DNA from: Lepeophtheirus salmonis | Lineage: Eukaryota; Arthropoda; Copepoda; Siphonostomatoida; Caligidae | Assembly (NCBI RefSeq): GCF_016086655.4 | Contig: NC_052132.2 | Coordinates: 3,660,805-3,724,804 of the forward strand | Length of the DNA stretch: 64,000 bases | Direction: 5' to 3' | In this document: piece after piece, positions 47,880 to 57,404 of the stretch | Layout: each line of letters starts with the position of its first letter | Position numbering within the stretch: the stretch's first letter is position 1 | The notes under the pieces: model-generated | Databases searched by the model: none | The model's input: only the letters and a program-made list of their open reading frames with translations | Told to the model about the DNA's origin: nothing | Position numbers and translations under genes: made by a program

Positions 47880-48320
47880 TTAAAGCTTGATGGACTTTGA
47901 TTTATTTAATTGAAAAAAATCATCTCCAGCCTCAATTACAGTCTCTATACGAGGCCAAAACCGTGAAAAGACTTTTGCAACATAGTCCTTTGGTAAATCC
48001 AGGAATTCCTTCTTGAACCAACAAATAAATTCGTCTTTTGTGTTACAGGTGGTTAGATTGCTTTGTCGTTCGATCGCTCTTTGTACAAAAAACAACATTG
48101 CATTCAAATCTGACTATTTTAGATGTCAAAAGTCGTCAAAGTTGTCTTGGAGCCATTTGTGACTTTTTTTCGAGGTGTAGCACGGATCCAAGTTTGCTGT
48201 TGCTTCAAAAGTACCTTTTGAGGCCTATTACTCCTTTATAAAATTGCGAGCGAACATCTCACCGAGTATCACAGTTGTTGCTCCTGGTGTGATACCAAGG
48301 AGGCTCCGTACCTCTTCCAA
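47880..48320 (-). pseudogene. Mariner-type transposase C-terminal remnant
   Basis: Minus strand, one long frame with a few stops: SKKSHKWLQDNFDDF (the K-T-Q-x-W-L-x-x-N-F-x-x-F-W segment after the second catalytic Asp), a shortened S-P-D-L-N-P-M-D block reading SDLNAMLFFV, then AIERQSNLTTCNTKDEFICW, and KKEFLDLPKDYVAKVFSRFW followed by PRIETVIEAGDDFF. Further upstream SLLGITPGATTVILGE probably represents the strand before it. Stops occur at the F-W and near 48110. The remnant is cut at 48320 by the left end of the next element, which suggests that element inserted into it, although no continuation was found beyond 49040. Confidence 0.75.
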
Positions 48321-48323
48321 ATA

Positions 48324-49038
48324 CAGGTGTGCGTGTCTAAAACTAAACACTTCTTTAAATTTTACGCCATGCACATATTCGTGATTTTATTGAGTTGAAC
48401 CCGGTTTATAATTCGAAACAAGGGTCTTGACTAGTTATAAACAAAACTCTAGCAAAATCTAAATAGCAACATTGAAAAACAGTCAATAATATGGAGAAAC
48501 GTCGAATTGCAATTTTGGAACTTCCCGTGCGGGAAAAACTCCCACTGAAATTGCCAAGGCTCTGAACTGCAGCCGCACCACCGTTTATAGCGTGGTAGCC
48601 AAAGGGACTCCTGAGGCGACCACAAGATCTAAGTCAAGACCTCGAAGGCCGTACGAAATGGTTGTACCGTGAAAAAGTTTGTCGAGGACAAGATAGGCAA
48701 GGTCACCGTCAGCAGCCTCTCCAGGGAGTTCAACGTCCGCAGAAGGGCCATGGGTGGGCTAGTTAAGAAAGATCTTGGACTTAAGGTATATAAAAGAAAC
48801 CCTCGTCAAGCCTAAAAGCCTGTCGACAAGGAAAAACGTCTAAAATTTAAAGGAGTGTTCAGTTTTAGACGAGCACACTTGAAATAGGGACATCGAATTT
48901 GAAAATTGATTCAATTTTTTCCCAACAGCCGCAAGATTGAAAAAAGAATCCAACAAGAAAAAAAAATGGTTTCCTAAGTCCCCATGTTTGGCCAAGTTAG
49001 CACGCTAATGTGGCATCATAGAAAGCTTACGCACCCTA
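48324..49038 (+). mobile_element. TIR element with Tc1/mariner N-terminal remnant
   Basis: Ends: TA then CAGGTGTGCGTGTCT at 48322, and GCTTACGCACCCTA then TA at 49040. The inverse of the latter, TAGGGTGCGTAAGC, matches the left end with one indel. At about 715 bases it keeps only the DNA-binding half of the transposase. It adjoins the mariner remnant on its left. Confidence 0.6.
48491..48850 (+). pseudogene. Transposase HTH region, frameshifted
   Basis: ATG at 48491 starts MEKRRIAILEL, then a frameshift restores EIAKALNCSRTTVYSVVAKG, a textbook helix-turn-helix. Another shift gives KKFVEDKIGKVTVSSLSREF and NVRRRAMGGLVKKDLG, the second HTH/linker region of Tc1-like transposases (S-x-x-x-L-A-R-E-x-x-V-S-x-x-T-V-x-R-x-x-x-x-D-L-G). 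It ends at about K-R-L-K-F without any catalytic block. Similar in plan to the gene at 55917. Confidence 0.75.
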
Positions 49039-49044
49039 TACATA

Positions 49045-49560
49045 ATATGTATACCTATATGCTATAAAAATATTGCGTTTCATAAGTGTCTTGTACGAAT
49101 GTAGGTATATTTTACAATGTATATATTGCATGCAATGAAATTAAACTTGCATAGCATTTAAAATGTAAACTAAATAATGGATATTATTCAGACATGAAAC
49201 CTACTTGCCCTATGTATATACATAGCTTTAGTACTGTTCTTTGTTAAAATTAATTATCATAAAAATGCAAACATTAAAAAGAGTTCTTACATACTTAGTT
49301 ATAGCCATTTGAGACATTTAAACACTAGGGATGCAGCTATTTTTAGCTGATTCCGGTTTCAATTGCCATACTGTCTTCACGGATGATTCCAATACACATT
49401 TCCTTATTATGTAATATTTCCAAACGTACCAGAGAAACTACTTGTTTTTGTAAGATTACATAGATTCGAATTGTGAGGAAAAAAAAGAACTGTCTAAGAT
49501 TTAAATTTTTATCAGTGATGAAAAAAAATATGATATTGCAGAGGGAGCATCCTTTTTTAG
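49045..49560. other. Spacer, nothing recognised
   Basis: AT-rich DNA; no gene recognised. Confidence 0.4.
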
Positions 49561-49562
49561 CT

Positions 49563-50280
49563 ATACCATGGAAAAATATTTTTTATATTTCAAAAGCTGT
49601 TATCATTATTATTTTATACATGAGGAGCGAATTATAAGTATAAAGTAATTAATAAGGTCTGAAATATGAACATTAACACAAAGGATATGTTGTGGAGTAA
49701 TTAGAAGAAGTTCATAAAATATCTCTTAGAAAGCAGCAGTACCTTTTATTTTTAGTTGTTAATCTGAACAGGATTTTTGATATTCCAAAGCTGTTGTGAT
49801 TATTATTTAATTCTTGAAAAGAGCATATCTATGTATAAAGTAGTAGCTAGTGTGATGCTCATGAAAGAAGGAGACTAGCAATGAGGGTCTCTCCAGGAGT
49901 TATAAATGTAAGTCTTTGCCCGACATTGAGTGAATTGAGAGTCGTCATCGGAGTAATTGCAGCCTATATGTCTTTGGTATATACAAATTGGATTAAGTGT
50001 TGATTTCCTTCCTCTCATGACTGTGTAGAGCTGGTTTAATAAAACGTCATGACCGATAAGCTGCTCTCCTATCAAATATTCTTCAAACTGTCAGAGTGAC
50101 TATGCTTATTTTCGGTTTCTTATATTTCTACATACTGAGGGGAGTATGTAATATGCATCAGCGGTTATAAATGATGGGAGCTTATTTAATTAAACGTCAT
50201 GACAGCTAAGTTTTTCTTTTCTTACAATTGTTGTTAGGTTGAACATGTTCATTTTCAGTTTATTTTTTCTCCATACTGGA
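49563..50280 (-). repeat. Dispersed repeat R1, cluster of copies in minus orientation
   Basis: The main copy (49780-50130) is nearly full length: on the complement it reads AAACCGAAAATAAGCATAGT, TTTGAAGAATATTTGATAGG, AGAGCAGCTTATCGGTCATG, GAGAGGAAGGAAATCAACAC and ACTTACATTTATAACTCC. Partial copies flank it: a 3' end at 49563-49680 and a 5' end at 50150-50280 (cgtcatgacagctaag). Confidence 0.65.
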
Positions 50281-50540
50281 TGATCATATTATTTACAACT
50301 ATGATGATGATTGATAATAAGGAGTAGCCAAAGTAGTGATATACATTAGTTAATACCAGGAGAAGAGTTATACCTTCCAAAGTATCAATAAAATATCAAG
50401 GGATTTTTATTCCATAAATACCATAAATAATTTTTTTCTTCCATGCAACACTTTTCATTTCCACTCCTTGCACAGTATTACACAATAAAAAGACTAAGTA
50501 GTTTAGAAACATATACCATATGACATTACTTAATATCCTG

Positions 50541-50729
50541 CTACAAATTGCGTATAAAATGTCCGGGGATGTGTGTGAAATACATTTTTTTAAAGAATGA
50601 AAGATAGGAAGTTTCATCAGACTCTTCAATTTTAGCATTTATCGAACGTTGCCTCTCAATTTGAAGGGCGTTGATTTGTAGTTTCATCTGACTCTTTTTA
50701 TCTTTTGAAATACTTATTTTAATTACCAT
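50541..50729 (-). other. Possible decayed coding segment with coiled-coil character
   Basis: The minus-strand frame includes KDKKSQMKLQINALQIERQR then SINAKIEESDE, with regular hydrophobic spacing and many charged residues, GC-richer than its flanks. Such segments close several Myb/SANT- or MADF-type proteins associated with transposons, but there is no other domain here. The rest of the frame (KKMYFTHIPGHF) is not distinctive. Could be an exon or a pseudogene. Confidence 0.2.
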
Positions 50730-50749
50730 TTATTTTTCTTGTGTATGAA

Positions 50750-52140
50750 ATTAAAATCAAAGAAGTAGAAATAATTCTAAATATTTTTATCTTTCTTAGA
50801 TTACAAAACATTTAATATATTTTGTATTTAATTTTAAGTTCGATACAGCACTTTATTTTTGTTCTAAAGGGGGAAAAATTATAATTGTGTAGCTGATAAA
50901 AAAATAGTGATTAGGCAAGTTTTTTTAATAAATATTTAACACATATATTGTATACGCGTAGGTCTCAAAATTTTGACGTCCTGTTTAGTCCTGATTTAAA
51001 TTTTTACAACGTATACGAATCAGACATAAAAATCCTTTCATAATACAATCGACAAATATCAACTATTGACGACAAAATATTGTCGTGAATAATAGATATA
51101 ATTAAAGTTTTACAAAAAGAATTCATTTGTAAATTGAACTACTGTTCAATAATATTTGAGATATTTGCTGTAAATTAAACCTTCCTTGTTATAGGTATCA
51201 AAAACGAATTGGTAAACATAAAAGTTAGTCTTTTTTCTTTCGACGTAATGTGGTTGTCATAATTTATAATAATATCCTTGAGCTTATGGAGGAATATTTC
51301 ATTTAATGTTGTCTAATGATATGTTTTATTTTTAGTTATTCTCGCACATTTAAAAAAACGCTTAAATATTCTTCTCAAAATAATTATTTCTTTAAAATAT
51401 TTAATTTTTCAAGGATAAGATCAATTTCAAGTCCCTAGTTTTAAGTACCGGTAGAATTCTATTTAAAATGAAAATAGCAAATATAAGTTGTGAAGTATCA
51501 AACTTTTAGTAATATCTCTTTATTTTTCGGACTTGATTCGGTCACCATTAACTTCTGTAACTATACAGCACTTTCGATTTTCCTTTTCCCTATTTATTAT
51601 AGAAGAAAGTAGTGTTTATGTAAGATGTAGGTACCAAGATATATACATATTTTCTAATTTATGAGTTGGGTTCCTGCAAAGCATCAACTGTTATAATATC
51701 ATAGTAAATGAAATTCGATATTTTTCTTATCTTGATGAAAGAAGGATATCATCTTTCTTCCTCATCTAAGAAAATCAATTTTAACCATGTAACAAGTATA
51801 ATTAAAAAAAACAAGAAGTAAGAACTATAAAAATAATTTTACTTTAAAATTATTAGAATATGCATGTTTAATTCGAAAACGACCTATCACATATAAAACT
51901 TGTTTTCTCCTTTTCAATTTATAATAATATTTCGATATTCGTATTATAAAGTTTTGAATCATGGGTCTAATATGAGCATATTTGCAAATCATACTTTTTG
52001 CATGTTACAGACTAAATACCATACAAAATTTTATTTATATATCGTCATTTTGGATACAATACTATTTTCGAAGACTACAATACATCGATGTTCAAAATAA
52101 ATATAAACTAAAATAGGCACTCAGTAGAGTAAAAAATTTC
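50750..52140. other. AT-rich spacer
   Basis: No gene recognised. Stops in all frames, no transposon similarity. Confidence 0.4.
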
Positions 52141-52175
52141 TGCCTAAAATCAAATTGATTTACGTTTCCAGTTTG

Positions 52176-52248
52176 TTCAAAAGTTATGGTCGATTATGCA
52201 TTTATGACGTGTTAATAAGGTTGCAAAAAATCGATCCATAACTTTTGC
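52176..52248. repeat. Inverted repeat, 20-base arms
   Basis: ttcaaaagttatggtcgatt (52176-52195) and aatcgatccataacttttgc (52229-52248) are inverted copies with one single-base insertion and a mismatch near the outer end, separated by 33 bases. It can form a hairpin and may be the core of a small inverted-repeat element. A 71-codon open frame just after (52259-52474) is not recognised. Confidence 0.7.
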
Positions 52249-52833
52249 CATAATACTGATGACTAACGAACAAACAGGAGTAAAAACCTCATCTCTGAGC
52301 AACTTCGTGACGAAGGTAAAAATTTATATATACTGGTGGACAAATGAAACAACTGTGTCTCTAACTCGTAAAAAGGTTGATGTAGATATCGAAAGGTATC
52401 TTTTTGGACGTCACAAATGTTTTGGATTATTTGTTACTTTGAATTCAAATGATGAATTCAACCTACATAGTTGATTGTTATATTATATTTGAAAATTAAT
52501 TCATAATTTTCCAAATACCGAGTACAGTTGCCAATTTTTACCTTACATAAAATACATTGTTCTAAGATGTTAATTTATATTTTGTTTGTGTAAAACAAGG
52601 GCTTTTTACACCTTTTTTTTGTTCTGATTTAAGCTTAATAAAAACCATAATTGCTGGTGCAGTGCTACATGACCATTTGGATATATTTTTAAAACTGAAG
52701 ATAGTTTAACATCGTATATTATTCTTGCTCTTCCCAGCAATTAAATTGATCGGAGGTTATGTTTTCGCCTGGGTTTGTTTGTTCGTTTACTTGTAATCAG
52801 TATAAGGGGGAAAAAGCAAATCATCAATTTGGC

Positions 52834-53170
52834 TGTAACTTTATATAACTATGACGCAAATATGACCATATTAAGTTTTAGAGGTCAAGGTCAAAGGGTC
52901 AGATCACACAGAACATTATTTTTATATTTTAAAGCTGGTTGACAGACAAGGTTACAAATTGATTTTGACAAAACTTTTTAGGGAATTTGTATATGTTCAA
53001 ATGCCAATCCCATTCAATTTTGAGAGGTCAAGATCGGACAAAACGTTCTTTTTTGTAAATAAAGCAAATCAATTTTAATGAAACTTTGTAGGATGGTTGT
53101 ATATGTTAACAGTAAAGGAATATACCATTTCAAATTGTCAAAGTCACACATAAATGATAAATACGGAAAA
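52834..53170. repeat. Diverged tandem repeat with AGGTCA motifs
   Basis: Three units of about 110-130 bases share the order aactttnta... / tatg(tt)... / attttgagaggtca(a). The first unit has AGGTCAAGGTCAAAGGGTCA at 52882-52901, i.e. three near-direct AGGTCA half-sites; the second has gaggtcaagatcgga; the third tgtcaaagtcaca. See the finding. Confidence 0.55.
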
Positions 53171-53800
53171 TTGGCCATAAATTTTGCACAAAATGAGATA
53201 CATTACTCAAATTATTGTTAACATGTAGAACAAAGGATTTTATACAGAGATTTGTGCTCTACCATGTGCTTACTCTTGTTTAATTTCTGTAAAAGGGACA
53301 GAATAGAGATTATCTAACGAGAATATTATTTCTTGATCAATTTCCTATCTTTCCTATAACATATATACATTTGAATGTAGGGAAATGAGAAAATAGAATG
53401 ATTTTAAGTATTATTTTCTTTGTACTTAAAATTCAACTCAGGTAACTACTTTCTAATTTGAAATATATTATTATAAGTAGTGGATATATCCCTAGCTTAT
53501 AATGAAACAAGGGAAATAGCTACTTCTTATGTATTTACATTTGTATATAGAGAATATTAATTAATGAAATACTTAAAAGAAAGCCAAAGCCCCATATCTT
53601 ATCATTGTAAATGACTCATTTCATACTAAAGAAAACATAGCATAGATGTAAGATTGAGAAAAGAATATTTAAATTATTTTTCCATTTTTTTCATTAAAAT
53701 AAGTACATATATAGGTTCCTATGTTTTTGTATTCATAGTGAAATCAAAGTCAGATGTTTTCTAAGAGAATGTCTTTATTAAACAACTGTTCCCTATGTAG
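53171..53800. other. AT-rich spacer
   Basis: No gene recognised; this borders the GC-richer island at 53800-54300. Confidence 0.4.
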
Positions 53801-53807
53801 TATATAC

Positions 53808-53923
53808 CTATTGGGAAGCCACTTCTAGGTTTTTGGGATTGCTTGGATTTCGGTTTGGTTAAGCTGTTCAATTCTTCTAACGCATGCAATTCGGTTGATT
53901 CTATGGAATCCCGAATGGAGGTC
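53808..53923 (-). CDS. Possible internal exon, minus strand
   Basis: Lies between a good acceptor (tttatttttcag|G) and a donor (AATAG|GTATAT). One frame is open throughout and reads TSIRDSIESTELHALEELNS then LTKPKSKQSQKPRSGFPI, a charged, serine-rich sequence as in disordered regions of nuclear or cytosolic proteins. A possible upstream exon ends at 53999 (CTTCAAG|GTGAAC), which would leave a 75-base intron, but the phases only agree in another frame (…MSIVFK + DLHSGFHRINRIACV…, ending in a stop). The plus strand here also has coding-like sequence, so strand and frame are uncertain. Confidence 0.25.
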
Positions 53924-53977
53924 CTGAAAAATAAATATGGAGTTAGATTTTATGATTCGAACGGAAGTATAATGAGG

Positions 53978-54076
53978 CAAACTTGAGGAGTGGTTCACCT
54001 TGAAGACAATACTCATCTCCGGTATATTAGAGGATGTTAAGTGTCGCTGGCACTCCCTGAGAAGGTTGCTTAGGAT
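53978..54076 (+). pseudogene. MADF-like fragment on the plus strand
   Basis: A frame reads EEWFTLKTILISGILEDVKC then RWHSLRRLLRIFKKK and a stop. E-D-V-K-x-R-W-x-S-L-R is the conserved end of the MADF DNA-binding domain (x-x-V-x-x-K/R-W-x-x-L-R-D-x-Y), common in arthropod transcription factors and in some domesticated transposons. The N-terminal part of the domain is not seen, and a stop precedes the stretch, so it is a fragment at best. The match could be chance. Confidence 0.25.
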
Positions 54077-54167
54077 ATTCAAGAAAAAGTGACTAATGGT
54101 ATCATTTCCTACATTAATTATTCAGAATGAGTCGTCCAATTGTTTCGGTCCTCCACCAGACGGCTGG

Positions 54168-54257
54168 ATGGCTATCTGCCCTCTTCTTCTTCTTTTCCTC
54201 CTTTTCCCCTCCACGACGCAAGGAACAATTAAAAATCAATATGGCCGTGTTGTGTAG
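54168..54257 (+). CDS. Possible signal-peptide exon
   Basis: ATG at 54168 gives MAICPLLLLFLLFPSTTQG followed by TIKNQYGRVV and a TAG at 54255. This is a strong-looking signal peptide with a plausible cleavage after the T-T-Q-G region. Donor candidates at 54254 (GTAGGT) or 54258 (GTGTTA) lie at or just before the stop, so it could be a first exon. Caution: the hydrophobic core is encoded by a CTT/TTC tract, and any pyrimidine run gives Leu/Phe/Ser/Pro, so this may be chance. No partner exon was found. Confidence 0.25.
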   Translation: MAICPLLLLFLLFPSTTQGTIKNQYGRVV

Positions 54258-54310
54258 GTGTTACTGTCTTTACCAGCCTAAGTTAATTGCTGGGACTATA
54301 GAACATAAAA

Positions 54311-54375
54311 TTGAAAAGTGCTTGGTCAATTGAAAAAGTGCTTGACCAATTGAAAAAGTGCTTGGCCAATTGAAA
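54311..54375 (+). repeat. Three tandem 20-base units
   Basis: ttgaaaaagtgcttgaccaa is repeated three times with one-base changes (gtcaa, gaccaa, ggccaa), followed by a partial fourth. Each unit junction forms a CCAATTG-like palindrome. Confidence 0.9.
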
Positions 54376-54379
54376 CACC

Positions 54380-55580
54380 GCAAAACATAATTACAAGGCC
54401 TAACTCAACTTTGTACTCACGTGAGAAGTTGTATCAAGTAATGTATCAACATATTTTATTTACTATTATTAATATGACGTAGGTATTAGTTTTAACCAAA
54501 TTAGCAATTACCTTTTAGCAAAAAGTGTCAACTAGTAGATATATAATTTGTTTATCATAGTTTATGTATATCCTTTTTAAATAGTATTCCCTGTAAAATA
54601 TAAATTAGTGTATGATAGTACCCCTAATCTAATTGTCTCGTTTATTAGCTTTTCCTCCAGTCAGGTACTTCCTTATTTAGTTAGCGTTCGTGAACACTAC
54701 AGTGCCTAAAGAAATTATGCCTTTTCCCCACTCTGATGACATTTTTTTCGTTTATAAATAAAACGAGAAAATCTCAAGTTTATCCCGTTATGTTTTAAAA
54801 GCCTGTCCTTGGGCACTCTGGATCAGATCTTGCCCACAGATTGTACTTTTTATTAGGATGACTGTGGCATATTAGAAATTTATCTAGTATCTTTACCAGA
54901 TTGAGAAAGTCAATACTTTATATACAAATTTTGAAGGATATGAATCCATTAAATATTTAATATATTTTACTAAGTATTTAGTCGTTAGTATCGGATTTTT
55001 TCATGAACAAATTATCTTTTTGACACACTTATTAAGTGGAACATTACTACTTATAAAGTTCCCTTCCATATCATTAAATACATATGTATGGATTGTTTTT
55101 AATGAGATTAGCATCTTCAAATATACTAATTCATGATTAAATATTAAATATACATACACTTAGTGCTGTATATTAGGCCCAGTCCAGTCTTAGAACCGGA
55201 CTAATCGGTTTTTAGAACTGCTATAATTTTTTTAAATATCAATTGTTTATTAAATCAAATAAAATATATATGAGATACGTAATATGATCATTGCACATAT
55301 CTTGCAAAAAATATTAATATTTCTATTATAATACAATATATAGGCATATAACAAAAATATTATATTTTTAGTTAGTTATATAACTTATATATTATTATAT
55401 CACAAAACAGAATAACTAAAAGAAGCGAAAATAATATCAATGACGTAAGGAGGGATCATTTTACTTTCTCTAAGGACTGAGAAGTGGTATTGGACTGGAC
55501 ATAGTTCCTCGGTCCTATATAAGGATCTAAAAAATGGGCATATAACGTAGGAAATAAGCATTTGATCGTCAGGTAAATAT
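54380..55580. other. Spacer with a GGACCG-type repeat
   Basis: At 55178-55225 and 55490-55515 are sequences such as gaaccggactaatcggttttt and attggactggacatag, related to 61590-62270. No gene recognised. Confidence 0.4.
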
Positions 55581-55583
55581 TTT

Positions 55584-55700
55584 CTATATAGGCACTGGAG
55601 ACTGGCTAGGCCATTCTATGACATTAAAGTGTTTGTTATTCAGCCACGCTTTTGTTGCATTGGTTGTATGTTTTGTATCCTTGTGGTACTGGATGACTTA
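55584..55700 (-). pseudogene. Tc1 transposase fragment (fish/insect Tc1 type)
   Basis: Minus strand: YHKDTKHTTNATKAWLNNKH then FNVIEWPSQSPVPI and a stop. This is the classical Tc1 block around the second and third catalytic Asp (Q-D-N-D-P-K-H-T...V-x-W-P-S-Q-S-P-D-L-N-P-I-E). The second Asp is not clear, and the third is replaced by V-P before the stop. It differs from all the other transposases in the window. Its upstream side runs into the left end of the element at 55766. Confidence 0.8.
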
Positions 55701-55763
55701 GGAGACGACTCATTTTCAGTTTTTTCCCCTGAAAGAAGGAGGTTCTAACCAAAGATTTTGCAA

Positions 55764-56684
55764 TACAAGGTGTCCACGGTAAATTGGAACTACTTTAAAC
55801 TTCATCCAGATCAATAATGTGGATATTCGGGGTTAAATCATACTATTATATAAGGTTGCCGGAACAATACACTATAACTTCCACCACAATTGTTTTGACA
55901 ACAAACAATAGTCATCATGGAACAAGCAAGGAGAGATGCCATCCTCGAATTGGCTCGCACGGGACGCAAGCCCTCTACTATCTACAAGCTTCTTAACTAC
56001 CCCAAGACCACGGTGTACCGGGTCTTAAATGCCTGGGAGGTGGAGGAGAAGGTCTATCGCAAGGCCCACAACATGAGAAGTGGCCGAATCCGCACTCCCC
56101 GCTTCCTTGAAGGCCTCTGGAAGTCCATCAGGCTTCCCCGGGGACTTCCTTGTCCAGGTTGGCCAAGAACCGTGGAGTGAGCAAGCAGCTGGTCTCCAAG
56201 GTTGTGAATGAGGACCTCGGGTACAGGTCATACCCAATGGCGAAACAACACATCCTCACGGCATGCATGAAGGCAACCAGGCTCACCAACAGTAAGCATA
56301 TCCTCAATGACTTGAAGAGAAATGGAGGAAGAATCATCTTCTTCTCCGACGGGAAGAACAGGATTGTCGACAGAAGCTACAACGTCCAGAATAACAGGTG
56401 GCTTGCCAAGGAGAGAGAAGAGGTCCCTGCGGTCTTCACCACAAAGTTCCCGGGCTCCATTACGAGGGAGTGGAATGCTGTCGATTCCGCGGAAGTCATC
56501 AGGGCATGCAAATCCTTTAGGGCAGGATGGAGATGATGGTGGATGCTGAGGGAGGACATGTTGAATAAATTTATTGTTTAATATCATGTCTAACTTTTTC
56601 ATATTAACAAATACACTCCAAATTCCATTTTTATCAAGCAGGTTGAATTTTAAGGTAGTTCCAATTTATCGTGGACACCCTGTA
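55764..56684 (+). mobile_element. Tc1/mariner element with nearly intact ends, internally deleted
   Basis: TA plus CAAGGTGTCCACGGTAAATT at 55764 and AATTTATCGTGGACACCCTG plus TA to 56684 are inverted copies over 30 bases with two mismatches; weaker pairing continues to about 44. TA on each side is the target duplication. The single gene runs from 55917 to 56568 in the same direction. GC content is far above the neighbourhood, which suggests a younger insertion than the rest. At 917 bases it has lost most of the catalytic domain. Confidence 0.9.
55917..56568 (+). pseudogene. Transposase with HTH, linker and a core deletion
   Basis: ATG at 55917: MEQARRDAILELARTGRKPS then TIYKLLNYPKTTVYRVLNAW is the first helix-turn-helix (residues about 8-40). 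A frameshift near 56150 leads into LAKNRGVSKQLVSKVVNEDL (second HTH), then TNSKHILNDLKRNGGRIIFF followed by SDGKN (first catalytic block, F-S-D-E-K, with E to G), and VPAVFTTKFPGSI. There the deletion joins directly to EWNAVDSAEVIRACKSFRA, the tail. A second frameshift at 56523 hides the natural ending, a VDAEGGHVE-like stop at 56566-56568. The second and third catalytic Asp are gone. Coordinates span the broken gene. Confidence 0.85.
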
Positions 56685-56699
56685 CATAACTTGTTCATC

Positions 56700-57401
56700 A
56701 TCTCTTTGATGCAGTTAAGTTGTTATTTTCCCTTATTAAAGAATCAATCCTAAAACGTATTGCTTCCACTGCCTTGCTTGACAGTGGGGATGGTGTTCTT
56801 GTGATTATAAAAGGGTTTGTCTCAAGGACAACAAAAAATGCTTGCAAAGTTTTGCTCTTTTCTAATGCGAAAGTTTTTACCGTTGTTGTCACTGTGAATA
56901 ATCAGAACATCCAGAAAATGTATTAGCATCACTGAAAAAAAAAACAGAAAAAAAACAACTATGGCTTCGGCGTTGTGCCCAGATCAGGCAACGTCTGTTC
57001 CCATTAGTTTTTGAGAGGAAGGAACGGGTCAATACAGATTCTTACATTGAACTTCTGGATAAGAAAGTGCTACCTTGGACCAGATAAAAGTTCAGGGAAT
57101 ACTTTTTTTTTCATTCCATGGCATCACGCTTCTACGATCCAGGCCTTTCTGAGAGACAACTTCCCGGCCTTTTTGGGCCTTAATATATAGCTACCCTCCT
57201 CTCCAGACGCTAACCCCTTCAACTACTATAGGGAAGGAGGAAAGGATGTGTGCTACTCCTTCAGGTGTGTCCAGTCTCTAGAGGCTTCCATCAGAAAGGA
57301 GTGAACCAAGCTCGAGTCTGTCTACGTAGTTATGGTCTTCAAAGGATTTAGGTCTCGTATTGAGACAATTATTATAGCTGAGGGCTCACTTATCGAGTAG
57401 A
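56700..57401 (+). pseudogene. Tc1/mariner transposase remnant, plus strand
   Basis: Pieces in order: VSRTTKNACKVLLFSNAKVF then TVVVTVNNQN (first catalytic block, F-S-D-E-K-x-F-T-V-D, with D to N), NYGFGVV, after a frameshift VNTDSYIELLDKKVLPW, then DPWHHASTIQAFLRDNFPAF (second Asp lost), LPSSPDANPFNYY (third block), SLEASIRKE, stop, TKLESVYVVMVFKGFRSRIE and TIIIAEGSLIE-stop at 57399-57401. Nearly the whole catalytic domain is represented, but with at least two frameshifts and two stops. It starts close to the right end of the previous element. The tail resembles the fragment at 25575. Confidence 0.8.
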
Positions 57402-57404
57402 AAG

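Noticed and set aside
56228..56602. Minus-strand 124-codon open frame
   Set aside because: Antisense shadow of the transposase in the 55764 element; no family similarity in that direction.
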